Shown: piece by piece, positions 26,003 to 35,650 of the stretch | Layout: every line of letters begins with the position of its first letter | How positions within the stretch are numbered: the stretch's first letter is position 1 | Assembly (NCBI GenBank): GCA_017161655.1 | Contig: JADFCV010000011.1 | Span: forward strand, 1-64,000 | From: Candidatus Sumerlaeota bacterium | Lineage (GTDB): Bacteria; Sumerlaeota; Sumerlaeia; Sumerlaeales; Sumerlaeaceae | Direction of reading: 5' to 3' | DNA length: 64,000 nucleotides | Notes under the pieces: generated by a model | Seen by the model: only the letters and a program-made list of their open reading frames with translations | The model's database searches: none | What the model was told of the DNA's origin: nothing | Made by a program: the position numbers and the translations under genes

Positions 26003-27640
26003 GTGGGAAAGGGTGGATCTATAAGATCACGAAAACGTGCTGCCGCATTTGGTTTGCTCGTTGTTGTGGCGCTAGTTTTCAGTTGGCGAATAGCGCAGAA
26101 AAATCGAATGCAGGCGAATCCGCCGGTTCATCCAGAGCGAATTCGTTACGCGATGAGCGAAATGTTTGAGTTTACCGAGCCTGCGCTTGCAAGAACCACC
26201 GAAAATGCTCTTTGGCTCGCTCAAGTTTGCGAAGGACTTGTGCGGTTTACATCGAACGGAGCCGATGTTGAACCGGCACTGGCGGAGAGCTACAGCACCT
26301 CAGCTGACGGGAAAGAATGGGTTTTTCGCCTGCGCCCAAATGTGCGTTTTCATGATGGCACTTTAGTGGATGCGGGCGCCGTGCGGTTTGGAATCATGCG
26401 CCTTCTCGACCCAAACCATCCCTATCACAACCCTGCCGCTTTACCCGCAGCTCGAGCTATTTTTGGAGACGAGAGGGACACAGAGCGCACTTACTTGCGG
26501 GATATTTACACACCAGACGCACAAACGGTGGTTCTTGCGCTTTCCCAGCCGGATCTGGGATTTCCCCGACGCCTCGCACGGGTGGAAGCCGCAATCGTAA
26601 GCCCCAAAGCGCTTCAGAGTGCTGCTGCAGAGGGGCAAACGACAGTCGTTGGAACGGGGCCGATGCGTGTGAAAGCGGTCCGGCAAGGATACTCGGTAAC
26701 ACTGGAACGCTTCGAAGAGTACTGGGGGCCACGCGCCAAAGTTGCAGAACTAGAATTCCGAAGTGTGACAGACACCAATGACCGTGAGCGGGCTTTGCGC
26801 GAAGGACAATGTGAGATTGCGCAGCGGTTTCCTCTGTCGCGGTTGGTGGAACTCCGAAAAGAGAAACGCCTACGGGTTTACGACGCGCCCGCTATGCATG
26901 AGTGTGTGATTTGGTTAAATCTCAATTCGGCGCCACTCGATCAAATTGGTGTTCGCAAAGCCATGAGCCTGGCCTTCAATCGCACAGAGGCCGTGAAAAG
27001 TCTTTTGAGAGGCTTTGGCTCTCCAGCACTGGGGTTCTTTCCTGCATCGGCTGGGGATAGCCCAACATCAGCGGTTCTTGATGCGGACTCAAAGCTCTCA
27101 CAAGCTAAAGCGCTCCTGGAACAAAGTGGGTTCCGCGAGGGATTTACCCTCAAATTGCTGGTGCCGCAGGAAGAAAGAATCTGGAACCCTGCAGGCAAAA
27201 CTCTCGGCTCGTGGGTAGCGGCCCAGCTCCGCAGTGTTGGCATCACCGTGGTTTGCGAGTTTTTGCCAGTAGAAGAAGTGCGAAGACGTCTTATCGGAGG
27301 TGACTTTCAAGCGGCTCTCTGGGGTTTTGCAACGCCGGCAGGCGATGCTGGAGATTATCTGAGCCAACTCTCGCCGCTGACCGAAGTCAACGGGGTGACT
27401 CAGATTTTTTCTCACTCCCGGATAAGTGAGCTTCTTCGTCAACAAGCGGAAAGCAAGAGTGGGTCTGAGCGACGGTCAGCCTTCGGTCAAATCAATGAAG
27501 AACTTGCGCAGTTTATGCCATGGATCCCATTGTTTCAAGCTCATCAAGCAGTTGTCTGCCGCCGCGAAATTGTTGACTTTGAGTTGCACCCACTGGGGTT
27601 GCACCGCCTGTGGGAGGTAAGTTGGCAATTGGGGAGGTAA
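26003..27640 (+). CDS. ABC transporter substrate-binding protein, SBP_bac_5 family
   Basis: A 545-residue extracytoplasmic solute receptor (oligopeptide/nickel type). An N-terminal membrane-anchor or signal helix (about residues 13-27) is followed by the family sequences LAQVCEGLVRF, PALAESYSTSADGKEWVFRLRPNVRFHDG and MSLAFNRTEAVKS. The ligand is unknown. No permease or ATPase gene of this transporter is nearby. The start is GTG at 26003 with a weak ribosome site. It ends 3 bases before the helicase-nuclease gene, so the two may share a transcript although their functions look unrelated. Confidence 0.85.
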   Translation: MGKGGSIRSRKRAAAFGLLVVVALVFSWRIAQKNRMQANPPVHPERIRYAMSEMFEFTEPALARTTENALWLAQVCEGLVRFTSNGADVEPALAESYSTSADGKEWVFRLRPNVRFHDGTLVDAGAVRFGIMRLLDPNHPYHNPAALPAARAIFGDERDTERTYLRDIYTPDAQTVVLALSQPDLGFPRRLARVEAAIVSPKALQSAAAEGQTTVVGTGPMRVKAVRQGYSVTLERFEEYWGPRAKVAELEFRSVTDTNDRERALREGQCEIAQRFPLSRLVELRKEKRLRVYDAPAMHECVIWLNLNSAPLDQIGVRKAMSLAFNRTEAVKSLLRGFGSPALGFFPASAGDSPTSAVLDADSKLSQAKALLEQSGFREGFTLKLLVPQEERIWNPAGKTLGSWVAAQLRSVGITVVCEFLPVEEVRRRLIGGDFQAALWGFATPAGDAGDYLSQLSPLTEVNGVTQIFSHSRISELLRQQAESKSGSERRSAFGQINEELAQFMPWIPLFQAHQAVVCRREIVDFELHPLGLHRLWEVSWQLGR

Positions 27641-27643
27641 GCT

Positions 27644-30600
27644 TTGAACTGGTCGTTAGAACAGAAACAAGCCATTAACTCCCGCGGACACGCCGTTGTG
27701 CTGGCAGGTGCGGGCTCGGGAAAAACACGAGTCATCGTGGAATGGTATTGCAAGGCGCTGCTGGAGTATTTCCCCGAAGCGCGCATTGAGGATGTCATTG
27801 CCGTAACATTTACCGAGAAGGCAGCAGGCGAGCTCAGGCGCAGGATTCGGGACAGATTGCGCGCCATGCGTGATGAGTTGGTCAATGCTCACGTCGAGAA
27901 ATCTGAATATCTTCTCAAAAGAGTCCACCAGCTCGACAGCTTTTTGATGCTTGCGCCGATCGGAACGATTCATTCGCTATGCGCCCGCTTGCTGCGACGA
28001 TTTTGGCGTGAAGCCCGCATCGATCCCTACTTTCGCATAGTGGATGAGGTCACGCAGTTTGAACTCATAGAACAAGCTTTCGAGCAGGCCCTCCAACACT
28101 GGCAACGAGGCACCCTGGAACACCAGGCGATGCTCGCTGCCTTGCTTGCCATCTTTGGCTCGCACCACAGGCTTAAACGCGAAGTTGGCGAGATAGTGCG
28201 CCGACGGAGCGAGTTTCTCAAACCCTTGGCGGCTTTTCGGCAGTCTGCTGCTGCAGATTTGCACGCGAAATGGGCCGCCGAAGCCGCCAGCCGTGCCGGA
28301 CTTTTGGCGAGCCGATTGAGGATAAACCTGGACGATGGAGCAAGAAAGCTTCGCGAAAAACTCGCGGGAAAATGCTGGGATCTGGCACATTTCATAGAGA
28401 ACTACGAGCGGACGCCAGAGAGCTCACCCGAAAAGTGGCAAGCCGCTTACGCATGGCTCGACCTGGTTTTCACTCCTGATGGGGTGCCAAAAGACGAAAT
28501 TCTCACTGCACTAGGCGGCAAGAAGAGAATTCCATCTGAGAAGAAGCTGCGCGAGGCTCATGACGTTCTTTGTCAGCTGTTTGACGAAACCCACCCGGAA
28601 ATGCGTCGAGCGCTAGAAACTGGTAAGCTGATAAGCGAGTTCCTTGAAGTTGTGCTGGCGGGCTACGCAGAGATTTGTGACGGCTCGAAAAACGCTAGTG
28701 GTCACGATTTACTGGATTTTGCTGAGCTTGAGCTGCGGACGCTCAGACTTCTTGAGAATCCAAACGTGCTCAGCATTCTCCAGAGAGAGATAAAGGCGGT
28801 CATTGTCGACGAATACCAAGATACGAGCAATCTTCAGTGGGAGATCTTCAAACGACTCGTAACTCCGACCACCCCCAAGAATGATAAAGCCCCCTGGCTA
28901 TTCGTTGTGGGGGACCCAACGCAAGCAATTTATGGCTGGCGGCAAGCAGGTCACAACGTATTCCGCGAAACTATTACGTGGGCACGGCAGGAGTCGGACA
29001 AAGAGGTGATCTACCAGCTTCTGACGAACTTTCGGACCCAAAAACCATTGCTGGATTCGATCAACCAACTGTGTTCTTCTTTGTTTGAGGAGCCCACCGT
29101 TGACGCCGTTTCAAGCGAGAAGATCTCTTATCAGAACCTGACGCCTCATCGTCCGGATGAAGGAGGGCGAGTCGTTTGGTTCGATTACGTTAGCTCGCCA
29201 GAATTAGCTGAAAAAGCCACACAGGTGAATAGCGAGGAAGCGGACTCAGGTTCGGATCAGAGTGAAGCGAGTAGTGGCGAGGAGAACACCGACCGAGACG
29301 AAAAAGCTCTTCATCAAATCCGAGCTGCTCTGCAACTACTGGAAGAGTTGGTGGGCAAGAAGGCCCAGTGGCAAGCTGAAGGAGGAAGGACTTTTGGTTG
29401 GGGGGACGTAGCGTTCCTTTGCAGAAAGCGCAGGTATTTCACAGCGGTTGAAAGCGTCCTCCGCGAGAGGGGGATACCGTTTGAAACGCACGCCGGGTCT
29501 GGTTTCTATGAACGACCTGAAATCTTGGACGTACTCAACGGACTCCGGGTCCTTGCCAACACGGACGACAGCTTTTCTTTGCTGGGCTTCTTGCGTGGCA
29601 ATCTCGTTCGTTGTCCCGATACCACCCTTTACAAACTCGCGCAGCATCAGGGTGCAAGTCTGTGGGAAAAGTGTCAATCGGCAGCGAGAAGATCGTCATT
29701 TGCAGGCGCAACACACTCAGTCATCGAGCTTACCTCGTGGGAGCGCGAAAGGATTGCATTTGTGCTCGATGTGGTTGAACGCTCGCGTCGCCGTGTGGGA
29801 GTTGTAGCAGTTGATCAGATTATCGAGGACCTTCTGGAAGGAACAGGTGCCTGGGGGGCCAGTGCATTTTATGACAATCCCAAACAGGTGAGGGAAAACC
29901 TGAAAAAGCTTGTCTCCATAGCACGCAGCCATTGCACATCGAACCTCGAAGCCTTCCTCGATTATGTGGAGCAACAAGAGGAGGCTGAGGGCGTCGAGGG
30001 AGAAGCTCCCCTCGTAGAAGAAGGGGGAGCATCGGTGAGAATCATGACCGTTCATGCGGCGAAAGGTCTGGAGTTTCCAATCGTCGTGCTTCCCTTTCTC
30101 GAAGGCCAAATCCGGTCTCGGCCAACTGGACCATTGTCTGATGGCGAGGAGTGGTTTTGCTCAAGCCAAGCTTCGGGCTCCGCGCTTCAAATGTATTTGG
30201 CGGAACTAGAAAACCAGCGCCAGGTGGAGGAAGAAAAGCGAGTTTTTTACGTGGCGCTGACACGTGCCAAAGATATGCTTATCCTTTGCTCGAGTGGTCC
30301 ACAACGCAACTCGTCCCGTCCCACCATGCGAACGTGGCTCGAGAAACATTTCACTTTCGAGAGCGTCGAGTCGTGGGAAGAGCTTGAGAACAAACTACGA
30401 GGCAAAACAGGGAACTCTGCGCTGAAAATGAAGATCTGCGCAGTGCCTCAGTCTCAAAGTGAGACTGAGGTACTCTCCTCTGAACTGGATAACAGTTCCC
30501 TCGAAACCTTATATGTGAGTTGCCGCAAGTTTGCCGATCAGTACGCCGCCGAGATCGCGACAGGAAACGATAGCGAGGAGAATCGGCTCCTGGATCGTCC

Positions 30601-31435
30601 TCCGTTTGCCTCACCACCGGCAGGAACTGTTCGCGTTTTCTCGCTTGGTGTGAGTGAGTTCCTTGCTTTCCTGCAGTGTCCAGTCCGTTACTATTTCGAG
30701 TATATCTTGGAGCTCCCCAAACCGTATGCTTCCCTAGCTTGTGGCAAGAGCGGAACTCAGTCGAGGACCCTGAGTGCATCAGAAGAGGGACAAATTCTTC
30801 ATTCGCTCATCGAGGAGCTTTTGGTACTTCGGCCCTCGGCATGGGATGGTGCGCTGGAAAACAAACTCCGCGAAAAGCTGGGGCACGTCACCGACACTCC
30901 CTTGGATGGTGAAACTTCTGCTCAACTTATGTCCCACATTCAGGCGGCTTTTCGGGAGGGAAAGTTTTCACCGTTACTCCAAGCCCGTCGTTGCTGGTTT
31001 GAGAGGGAATTTTGGACTGCTGTGGATGAGCGGCTTGTGTTGAGCGGAAGAACGGACTGTGAATTCGAGGTGGACGACGAAGTCGCAATTGCGGATTTCA
31101 AAACAGGAGTGGGCAAGCTGGAGCGAGCGGCCGGAACCGACTTTTATGATTGGCAAATGCGGATTTACTTGTGGGCGTTAGCAAAGCGTTTCCCTCATCA
31201 GAAGCGCTATCGGGCAATCTTGCTCCACACTCGCGAGGGTGTGGAATCGAAGCAGATAGACCTTAAGCCGGAGGACATTAAAAAGTTTGAAACTGATTTG
31301 AGGACGGAAGCTTTGAATTTTCACGCCTTTCTACAACGGTTTGCGTGGGGCGACGTCAAGCATGGTGAGGAGCTAAATCGCGCCCTTATTGGTGAATGCA
31401 GACGTCGTAAAAAAGCTTGCCCATGGCATGGATAA
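27644..31435 (+). CDS. AddA-like UvrD-family helicase-nuclease
   Basis: A 1263-residue superfamily 1A helicase with C-terminal nuclease. Walker A AGAGSGKT (21-28), motif Ia AVTFTEKAAGE, Walker B VDEYQDTSNLQ, motif III VVGDPTQAIYGWRQA, motif V/VI region MTVHAAKGLEFPIVVLP and RVFYVALTRAKDML. The C-terminal PD-(D/E)XK nuclease is shown by LSGRTDCEFE and IADFKTG. AddA works with AddB in double-strand break resection, and no addB is visible here. The TTG start has GGAGG 6 bases upstream, within the end of the previous gene. Length fits AddA. Confidence 0.82.
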   Translation: MNWSLEQKQAINSRGHAVVLAGAGSGKTRVIVEWYCKALLEYFPEARIEDVIAVTFTEKAAGELRRRIRDRLRAMRDELVNAHVEKSEYLLKRVHQLDSFLMLAPIGTIHSLCARLLRRFWREARIDPYFRIVDEVTQFELIEQAFEQALQHWQRGTLEHQAMLAALLAIFGSHHRLKREVGEIVRRRSEFLKPLAAFRQSAAADLHAKWAAEAASRAGLLASRLRINLDDGARKLREKLAGKCWDLAHFIENYERTPESSPEKWQAAYAWLDLVFTPDGVPKDEILTALGGKKRIPSEKKLREAHDVLCQLFDETHPEMRRALETGKLISEFLEVVLAGYAEICDGSKNASGHDLLDFAELELRTLRLLENPNVLSILQREIKAVIVDEYQDTSNLQWEIFKRLVTPTTPKNDKAPWLFVVGDPTQAIYGWRQAGHNVFRETITWARQESDKEVIYQLLTNFRTQKPLLDSINQLCSSLFEEPTVDAVSSEKISYQNLTPHRPDEGGRVVWFDYVSSPELAEKATQVNSEEADSGSDQSEASSGEENTDRDEKALHQIRAALQLLEELVGKKAQWQAEGGRTFGWGDVAFLCRKRRYFTAVESVLRERGIPFETHAGSGFYERPEILDVLNGLRVLANTDDSFSLLGFLRGNLVRCPDTTLYKLAQHQGASLWEKCQSAARRSSFAGATHSVIELTSWERERIAFVLDVVERSRRRVGVVAVDQIIEDLLEGTGAWGASAFYDNPKQVRENLKKLVSIARSHCTSNLEAFLDYVEQQEEAEGVEGEAPLVEEGGASVRIMTVHAAKGLEFPIVVLPFLEGQIRSRPTGPLSDGEEWFCSSQASGSALQMYLAELENQRQVEEEKRVFYVALTRAKDMLILCSSGPQRNSSRPTMRTWLEKHFTFESVESWEELENKLRGKTGNSALKMKICAVPQSQSETEVLSSELDNSSLETLYVSCRKFADQYAAEIATGNDSEENRLLDRPPFASPPAGTVRVFSLGVSEFLAFLQCPVRYYFEYILELPKPYASLACGKSGTQSRTLSASEEGQILHSLIEELLVLRPSAWDGALENKLREKLGHVTDTPLDGETSAQLMSHIQAAFREGKFSPLLQARRCWFEREFWTAVDERLVLSGRTDCEFEVDDEVAIADFKTGVGKLERAAGTDFYDWQMRIYLWALAKRFPHQKRYRAILLHTREGVESKQIDLKPEDIKKFETDLRTEALNFHAFLQRFAWGDVKHGEELNRALIGECRRRKKACPWHG

Positions 31436-31456
31436 ACCCGCTAGGTGGGGTTTGTT

Positions 31457-32137
31457 ATGACTGACCGAGTGCCGCGCATTCTCTCATTTTCCGCAGCACT
31501 GATCCTGTGGGTCATGGGGTATTTCGTCGCTAGCACATTTTACGGGAAGTATTTTGATGTGATGGCTAGTCGCGGTGTTCACACGGCCCAGGTTTACGAA
31601 GAGCGACTAAAACGGGCACTTCACTTCGACCCGACCAACGGCTACGTGGCGCTCAAGCTAGCGAGGGTGGCCATGAAACAGGGTGCCGATGGCCTGGCGC
31701 TCAACTATCAGCGCGAGGGGATGAAAACATTCTCATCAGTACGCGCATTTGGTCAACTTGGCTCGATTTTCATGCGGAAAAAGTTCGATCGAGAAGCTGC
31801 AGAGACTTTCGAACGAGCGGTACGCATGAACCCCAACTACATTGAGGCGTGGGAGCAACTCGGGATTCTCGCATTGCGCTCCGGGGATTCGGAAAAGCTC
31901 CAGCAGGTCACTGAAGAGATCCGCCGTCGCGATCTGAAGAATCTCAATGTGTATTATCTACGAGCTAGGGATGCCGAACGACGCGGAGATATGAACGCTG
32001 CTTTGCTGAATTATCAGATCATTTCTGCGGAGGTGACTCGCCGCGGAGGGAAGATCCCTGAACGCACGATGTTTTCCATTGATGAGGTCCGTGCAAAGAT
32101 TAAGGAACTTCTTAGGGAGCGAGAAGCGAATAAGTGA
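31457..32137 (+). CDS. membrane-anchored TPR protein
   Basis: A 226-residue protein with one N-terminal membrane helix (about residues 6-24) and a TPR region. Repeats are visible around RALHFDPTNGYVALKLARV, AAETFERAVRMNPNYIEAWEQLG and a following unit. It probably scaffolds an envelope complex. The ATG at 31457 is preceded by GGTGGGG. Its stop overlaps the next gene's GTG by 4 bases, opening a cluster of four or five genes with a Wzz-like protein. Confidence 0.72.
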   Translation: MTDRVPRILSFSAALILWVMGYFVASTFYGKYFDVMASRGVHTAQVYEERLKRALHFDPTNGYVALKLARVAMKQGADGLALNYQREGMKTFSSVRAFGQLGSIFMRKKFDREAAETFERAVRMNPNYIEAWEQLGILALRSGDSEKLQQVTEEIRRRDLKNLNVYYLRARDAERRGDMNAALLNYQIISAEVTRRGGKIPERTMFSIDEVRAKIKELLREREANK

Positions 32138-33636
32138 GTCCGCGGCGTCTCGTCATGCTTCTGGTTTGTGGCGTTGTCCTTCTTGCTGTTCTTCTGGCGG
32201 CCCGTAAATTTCATTATTTTTTAGTTACAAATAAGGCCATCTACCTCACGAATCGGCATGAGCTGCACGAGGCGCAGGCATTGCTAGAGTATGTCGTGAA
32301 CAATGATCCAGATAATTTTCGGGCACGTCGCGTGCTGGCTCAGGTGGAGATCGATGTGGGCAATTATGCGGATGCAGAACTCCTTCTAGTTGGGTTGGGC
32401 ACTTCGCCCGAGATTCAGGTCGAGAAGGCGATCTGCGACTATGAGAACGATCGCGAGGACGCTGCGATCGACGAACTCGAACAAATTGCCACTCCAAACA
32501 AAACGGACAAGAAGCACGATATTCATCTTCTGGCAGAGAACGCTATCAGGGTTCTTAGAGGTGAGAGACCGGATCCAGAGTTTCTTCAGCTGAAACCAGA
32601 GAACTTCTCGCGCGGCTATAGGCGATTTTTATTGAGTTTGCAGAGCCGCGTTGCGCTTGCCGGCGGTGAGTTCGCCAAAGCACGAGAGCTTTCTGCTCGC
32701 GCCATTGCTCTTGGCGATCGAAACAGTGTAGGGCAACGTGTGGGAGTGATTTCGTGCGCAGCTACACTCGACCTTTCAAAAGCCCAATACTACGCAGACA
32801 CGAGCTTTCGCCGCCCTTTTGATTGGAGTGCAACTCTTTCTGACCTTACGCGACTGAGCGACAAGATCACGACACAGACCGTCGCGACAGAAATGACGAG
32901 TCTCTTTGAGCGTCAACGCCTGGCGCTGGCGGCGGCGAAAGCATGGGCATTGCTGCAACTAGCGCAGGCAAGCAAAGATACGTCCTTGGCTTTGGAAAGC
33001 GCCAGCGTGGCTAAATCTGTGGTCGATAGCATGCCTTTTGAGGTGCGCTATACGCTCTTATATGCGGATGCTCTGATCTCAGCAGACCAACCCACAGAAG
33101 CGTATCAAATGCTGCAGAAATGGAACGAGAGGCACAACTCATATTCCGTCGAATTGCGCCTGGCGGATCTTGCCGGTTTGTCAATCGATGACGTTACGGA
33201 AAGATTCGCTCAAGTCCCCTACCTTGTGGCCTGTTTGAAAGCAGAAGACTTCCTCACCACAAAGGTGGTTAGAAAGAAAAACATCTTGGCTTTCTACGAA
33301 GCTGGTGTGTGCGAAGCTTCCTTTTCCGTGCCGTCCGCCGGGCAGTTTTTCATTGTGCTAACTGCTCGGGGGGATCGCGCTTTTGGTCTTTCGCCACTTG
33401 TTGCGCTTCGATTAGATTCAAAAACGGCGGATTATATTTACATCGCGCGTGAGGATTGGGACGCCTATGAGGTTGCAGTAGAGCTTGAACCCGGCATCCA
33501 TTCCCTTGCAGTAGAGTATGTAAATAATTCTGAGAGACTGCCTAGCAACGAGGAAGATAGAAACTTCTATCTCCACAATGTGATGATAACACGAGCAGAG
33601 GGTGACACGAGTGGAACCTACACAGACAAACAGTGA
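32134..33636 (+). CDS. membrane TPR protein with C-terminal CBM60-like domain
   Basis: A 500-residue protein. Residues about 5-22 form a membrane anchor; the middle carries TPR-like helices (EAQALLEYVVNNDPDNFRARRVLAQVE and later units). The last 130 residues look like a calcium-dependent xylan-binding module (CBM60/CBM36 style): SPLVALRLDSKTADYIYI, AVELEPGIHSLAVEYVNN and the terminal DRNFYLHNVMI. The same domain ends the protein stopping at 36856. The GTG start overlaps the previous stop (GTGA). A role in holding or counting polysaccharide in the envelope is inferred. Confidence 0.7.
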   Translation: MSPRRLVMLLVCGVVLLAVLLAARKFHYFLVTNKAIYLTNRHELHEAQALLEYVVNNDPDNFRARRVLAQVEIDVGNYADAELLLVGLGTSPEIQVEKAICDYENDREDAAIDELEQIATPNKTDKKHDIHLLAENAIRVLRGERPDPEFLQLKPENFSRGYRRFLLSLQSRVALAGGEFAKARELSARAIALGDRNSVGQRVGVISCAATLDLSKAQYYADTSFRRPFDWSATLSDLTRLSDKITTQTVATEMTSLFERQRLALAAAKAWALLQLAQASKDTSLALESASVAKSVVDSMPFEVRYTLLYADALISADQPTEAYQMLQKWNERHNSYSVELRLADLAGLSIDDVTERFAQVPYLVACLKAEDFLTTKVVRKKNILAFYEAGVCEASFSVPSAGQFFIVLTARGDRAFGLSPLVALRLDSKTADYIYIAREDWDAYEVAVELEPGIHSLAVEYVNNSERLPSNEEDRNFYLHNVMITRAEGDTSGTYTDKQ

Positions 33637-35647
33637 CCCGAATTCCATGCTAGAGGAAAAGCCTAAGAAACTCATGCCCGACGATGTCATTTTGGAAATA
33701 TGCAAGTATTGGTGGGCGCAGCGAAGGTGGATTGCCAAAATCTTGGTTGTGGCGGTGGTTGTTTATGCAGCCGTGTTGCTGCTTATCCCCAATCGCTATC
33801 GCGCAGAGGCCAAGGTCCTCATCCTTCCGCCGAAGTTTTCAGCGGAAATTCGGACTGAACCACTTTCGGTGATTACGGCAAAAGAACTTCTGAAAAGCGG
33901 CGAGATGGTGGAATCCCTCATTCGCACGATTCGAGACGCAAAACCGTTTGCCGAGAAGTTTGCGAAACAATACGACGGCGTGCAAAAGGCGGCCGACGTC
34001 TTGCACGCGCTTGGGAAGGACGGCATTGCGAAGAAGCTTGGTGACAAATTTGCATATCTTGCCCCGTTTTTTGCCAGGTGGGGCGCCCCCGAGTTGCAGG
34101 CGCTTGTCGACTTACCTAAGTCCGAGTTAGACGACTGGACAATAGAGGTCGTAGGGAAGTCGCTGGACTGCGAAGAGATCATTGAAAAGAAGACCGCTGC
34201 TGATATCAAAATGTCGCCCTTGCTGAATCTCTATGCAGTGGCAAATGACGGGGCGAAAGCACAGCTCATGGTGAACACATGGGCGGTGCTTTTCGAAAGA
34301 AAGTACGACGAACTGGCTAACGAAAAAACGCGTTACCAGTATGACTATATTCTCACTCAGCAGCAGGACGCGGAGAAGGAGCTGGCCAAGCAACAGCGGC
34401 AGATCGTGGAATTCAAAGCGAAGAACAATCTCGAGTTACTGTTGCGCGAAATTGACGAGTATTCCTCCGACTATAAGGAGTTCCTGAACCAGCTTGTGCA
34501 AAAGCGGCATCAGGCTGAAGTGCTTCGTCATAAACTCGAAGACCAAAAAGCCACTCTCGCAGCCCTTACCAAGGATGGTCTTTGGATAGGAGAAATCGAA
34601 CCAGACCAGCTCATGAAGCCAGAGGTTGCACAGAAAGGTGCAGTTACCACTGACAGTCTAGGGACAGACTCGAATTCTCCTTACGAAATGGCACGTCTCC
34701 GTACCGTGGAGCTTAAGTCCCGGCTCCTCTATTACCTGGCTCGGCTCGGACGGTTCCAGGAAGAGGAGCCAGTTGAGCTGATCAACAAAGAACTGGATCA
34801 GCTCCAAGCGGACTATCTGGCCGCGGTGGGGAAATTGCGCTCCGCAGAGGCACGCGCAGCCGTGCTCCGCGGGGCTTTAGCGGCCTTAGACGCGGCCTTG
34901 TCCTCAACCGAAAGGGTGATTGTCCTATTCAAGGATGTGCCTGATGTCACAATATCAGAGTCCATTCGCACGGGTCAGCCTCAGCAACTCAAATCCCTAG
35001 CAGGGGTTCAGTTCCGCAAGGAGGAGTTAAATCCGGCATGGACACTTTTGTTTGAGCAGCGCGCAAAACTCGAAGCCGAATACCAGCAGGCTCTGGCCGA
35101 GCTTACGGAACTGCAACCCAGAGTGAAACAGTACGAGCAACTCGCCCGAACCATGCAAGTCCGCGCCTATCGAGCCCGACTTGCCGAAAAAATGCTTCTG
35201 GACTCTGTGGAGGCTCGAAGAAAGTCGCTTCAGGAAATGCTCCAAAGCTACCTTAACACCCGTACGCAAATCCACGACGACTCAATAAAATTAGGACTTC
35301 TGCAGGGTGAGATCCAGGAACTTGAGATGCAAACGAGTAAGACCAAAAGCATGGTTGAACAACTTCAGCGGCGCTACAATGAGGCATCAGCTCAGCTGCA
35401 GCTTATGGAAATACAATTGCGGGCCGTGCAGCGAAATGCTGACTTGCTGACGCAGAAACTTCAAGATGCGCGAATGGCAATTGCCCAACCTGTGAGCGAT
35501 GTCTCAATTGCTGCTTTCGCACCTACACCAACGAAGCATTATTTCCCGCCAAGAACAATTGCTCTTCTGGGACTAACATTCCTGACGTTGCTTGCATTGT
35601 TAACCCTGCTTGGCCGAGCACGCTATGTGGAGCTGCAACGTCAATGA
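33611..35647 (+). CDS. Wzz/GumC-like polysaccharide chain-length or export protein
   Basis: A 678-residue inner-membrane protein of the polysaccharide co-polymerase type. One helix near residues 42-60 (ILVVAVVVYAAVLLLIPNRYRAEAKVLI continues into the Wzz domain), a long coiled-coil periplasmic region, and a C-terminal helix (LLGLTFLTLLALLTLLG) preceded by a Pro-rich segment (APTPTKHYFPPRT). No tyrosine kinase domain is fused. Such proteins set chain length or connect synthesis to export. The start GTG 33611 has GAGGG 8 bases upstream; GTG 33602 is in frame too. It overlaps the preceding gene's 3' end by 26 bases. Confidence 0.8.
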   Translation: MEPTQTNSDPNSMLEEKPKKLMPDDVILEICKYWWAQRRWIAKILVVAVVVYAAVLLLIPNRYRAEAKVLILPPKFSAEIRTEPLSVITAKELLKSGEMVESLIRTIRDAKPFAEKFAKQYDGVQKAADVLHALGKDGIAKKLGDKFAYLAPFFARWGAPELQALVDLPKSELDDWTIEVVGKSLDCEEIIEKKTAADIKMSPLLNLYAVANDGAKAQLMVNTWAVLFERKYDELANEKTRYQYDYILTQQQDAEKELAKQQRQIVEFKAKNNLELLLREIDEYSSDYKEFLNQLVQKRHQAEVLRHKLEDQKATLAALTKDGLWIGEIEPDQLMKPEVAQKGAVTTDSLGTDSNSPYEMARLRTVELKSRLLYYLARLGRFQEEEPVELINKELDQLQADYLAAVGKLRSAEARAAVLRGALAALDAALSSTERVIVLFKDVPDVTISESIRTGQPQQLKSLAGVQFRKEELNPAWTLLFEQRAKLEAEYQQALAELTELQPRVKQYEQLARTMQVRAYRARLAEKMLLDSVEARRKSLQEMLQSYLNTRTQIHDDSIKLGLLQGEIQELEMQTSKTKSMVEQLQRRYNEASAQLQLMEIQLRAVQRNADLLTQKLQDARMAIAQPVSDVSIAAFAPTPTKHYFPPRTIALLGLTFLTLLALLTLLGRARYVELQRQ

Positions 35648-35650
35648 TTT

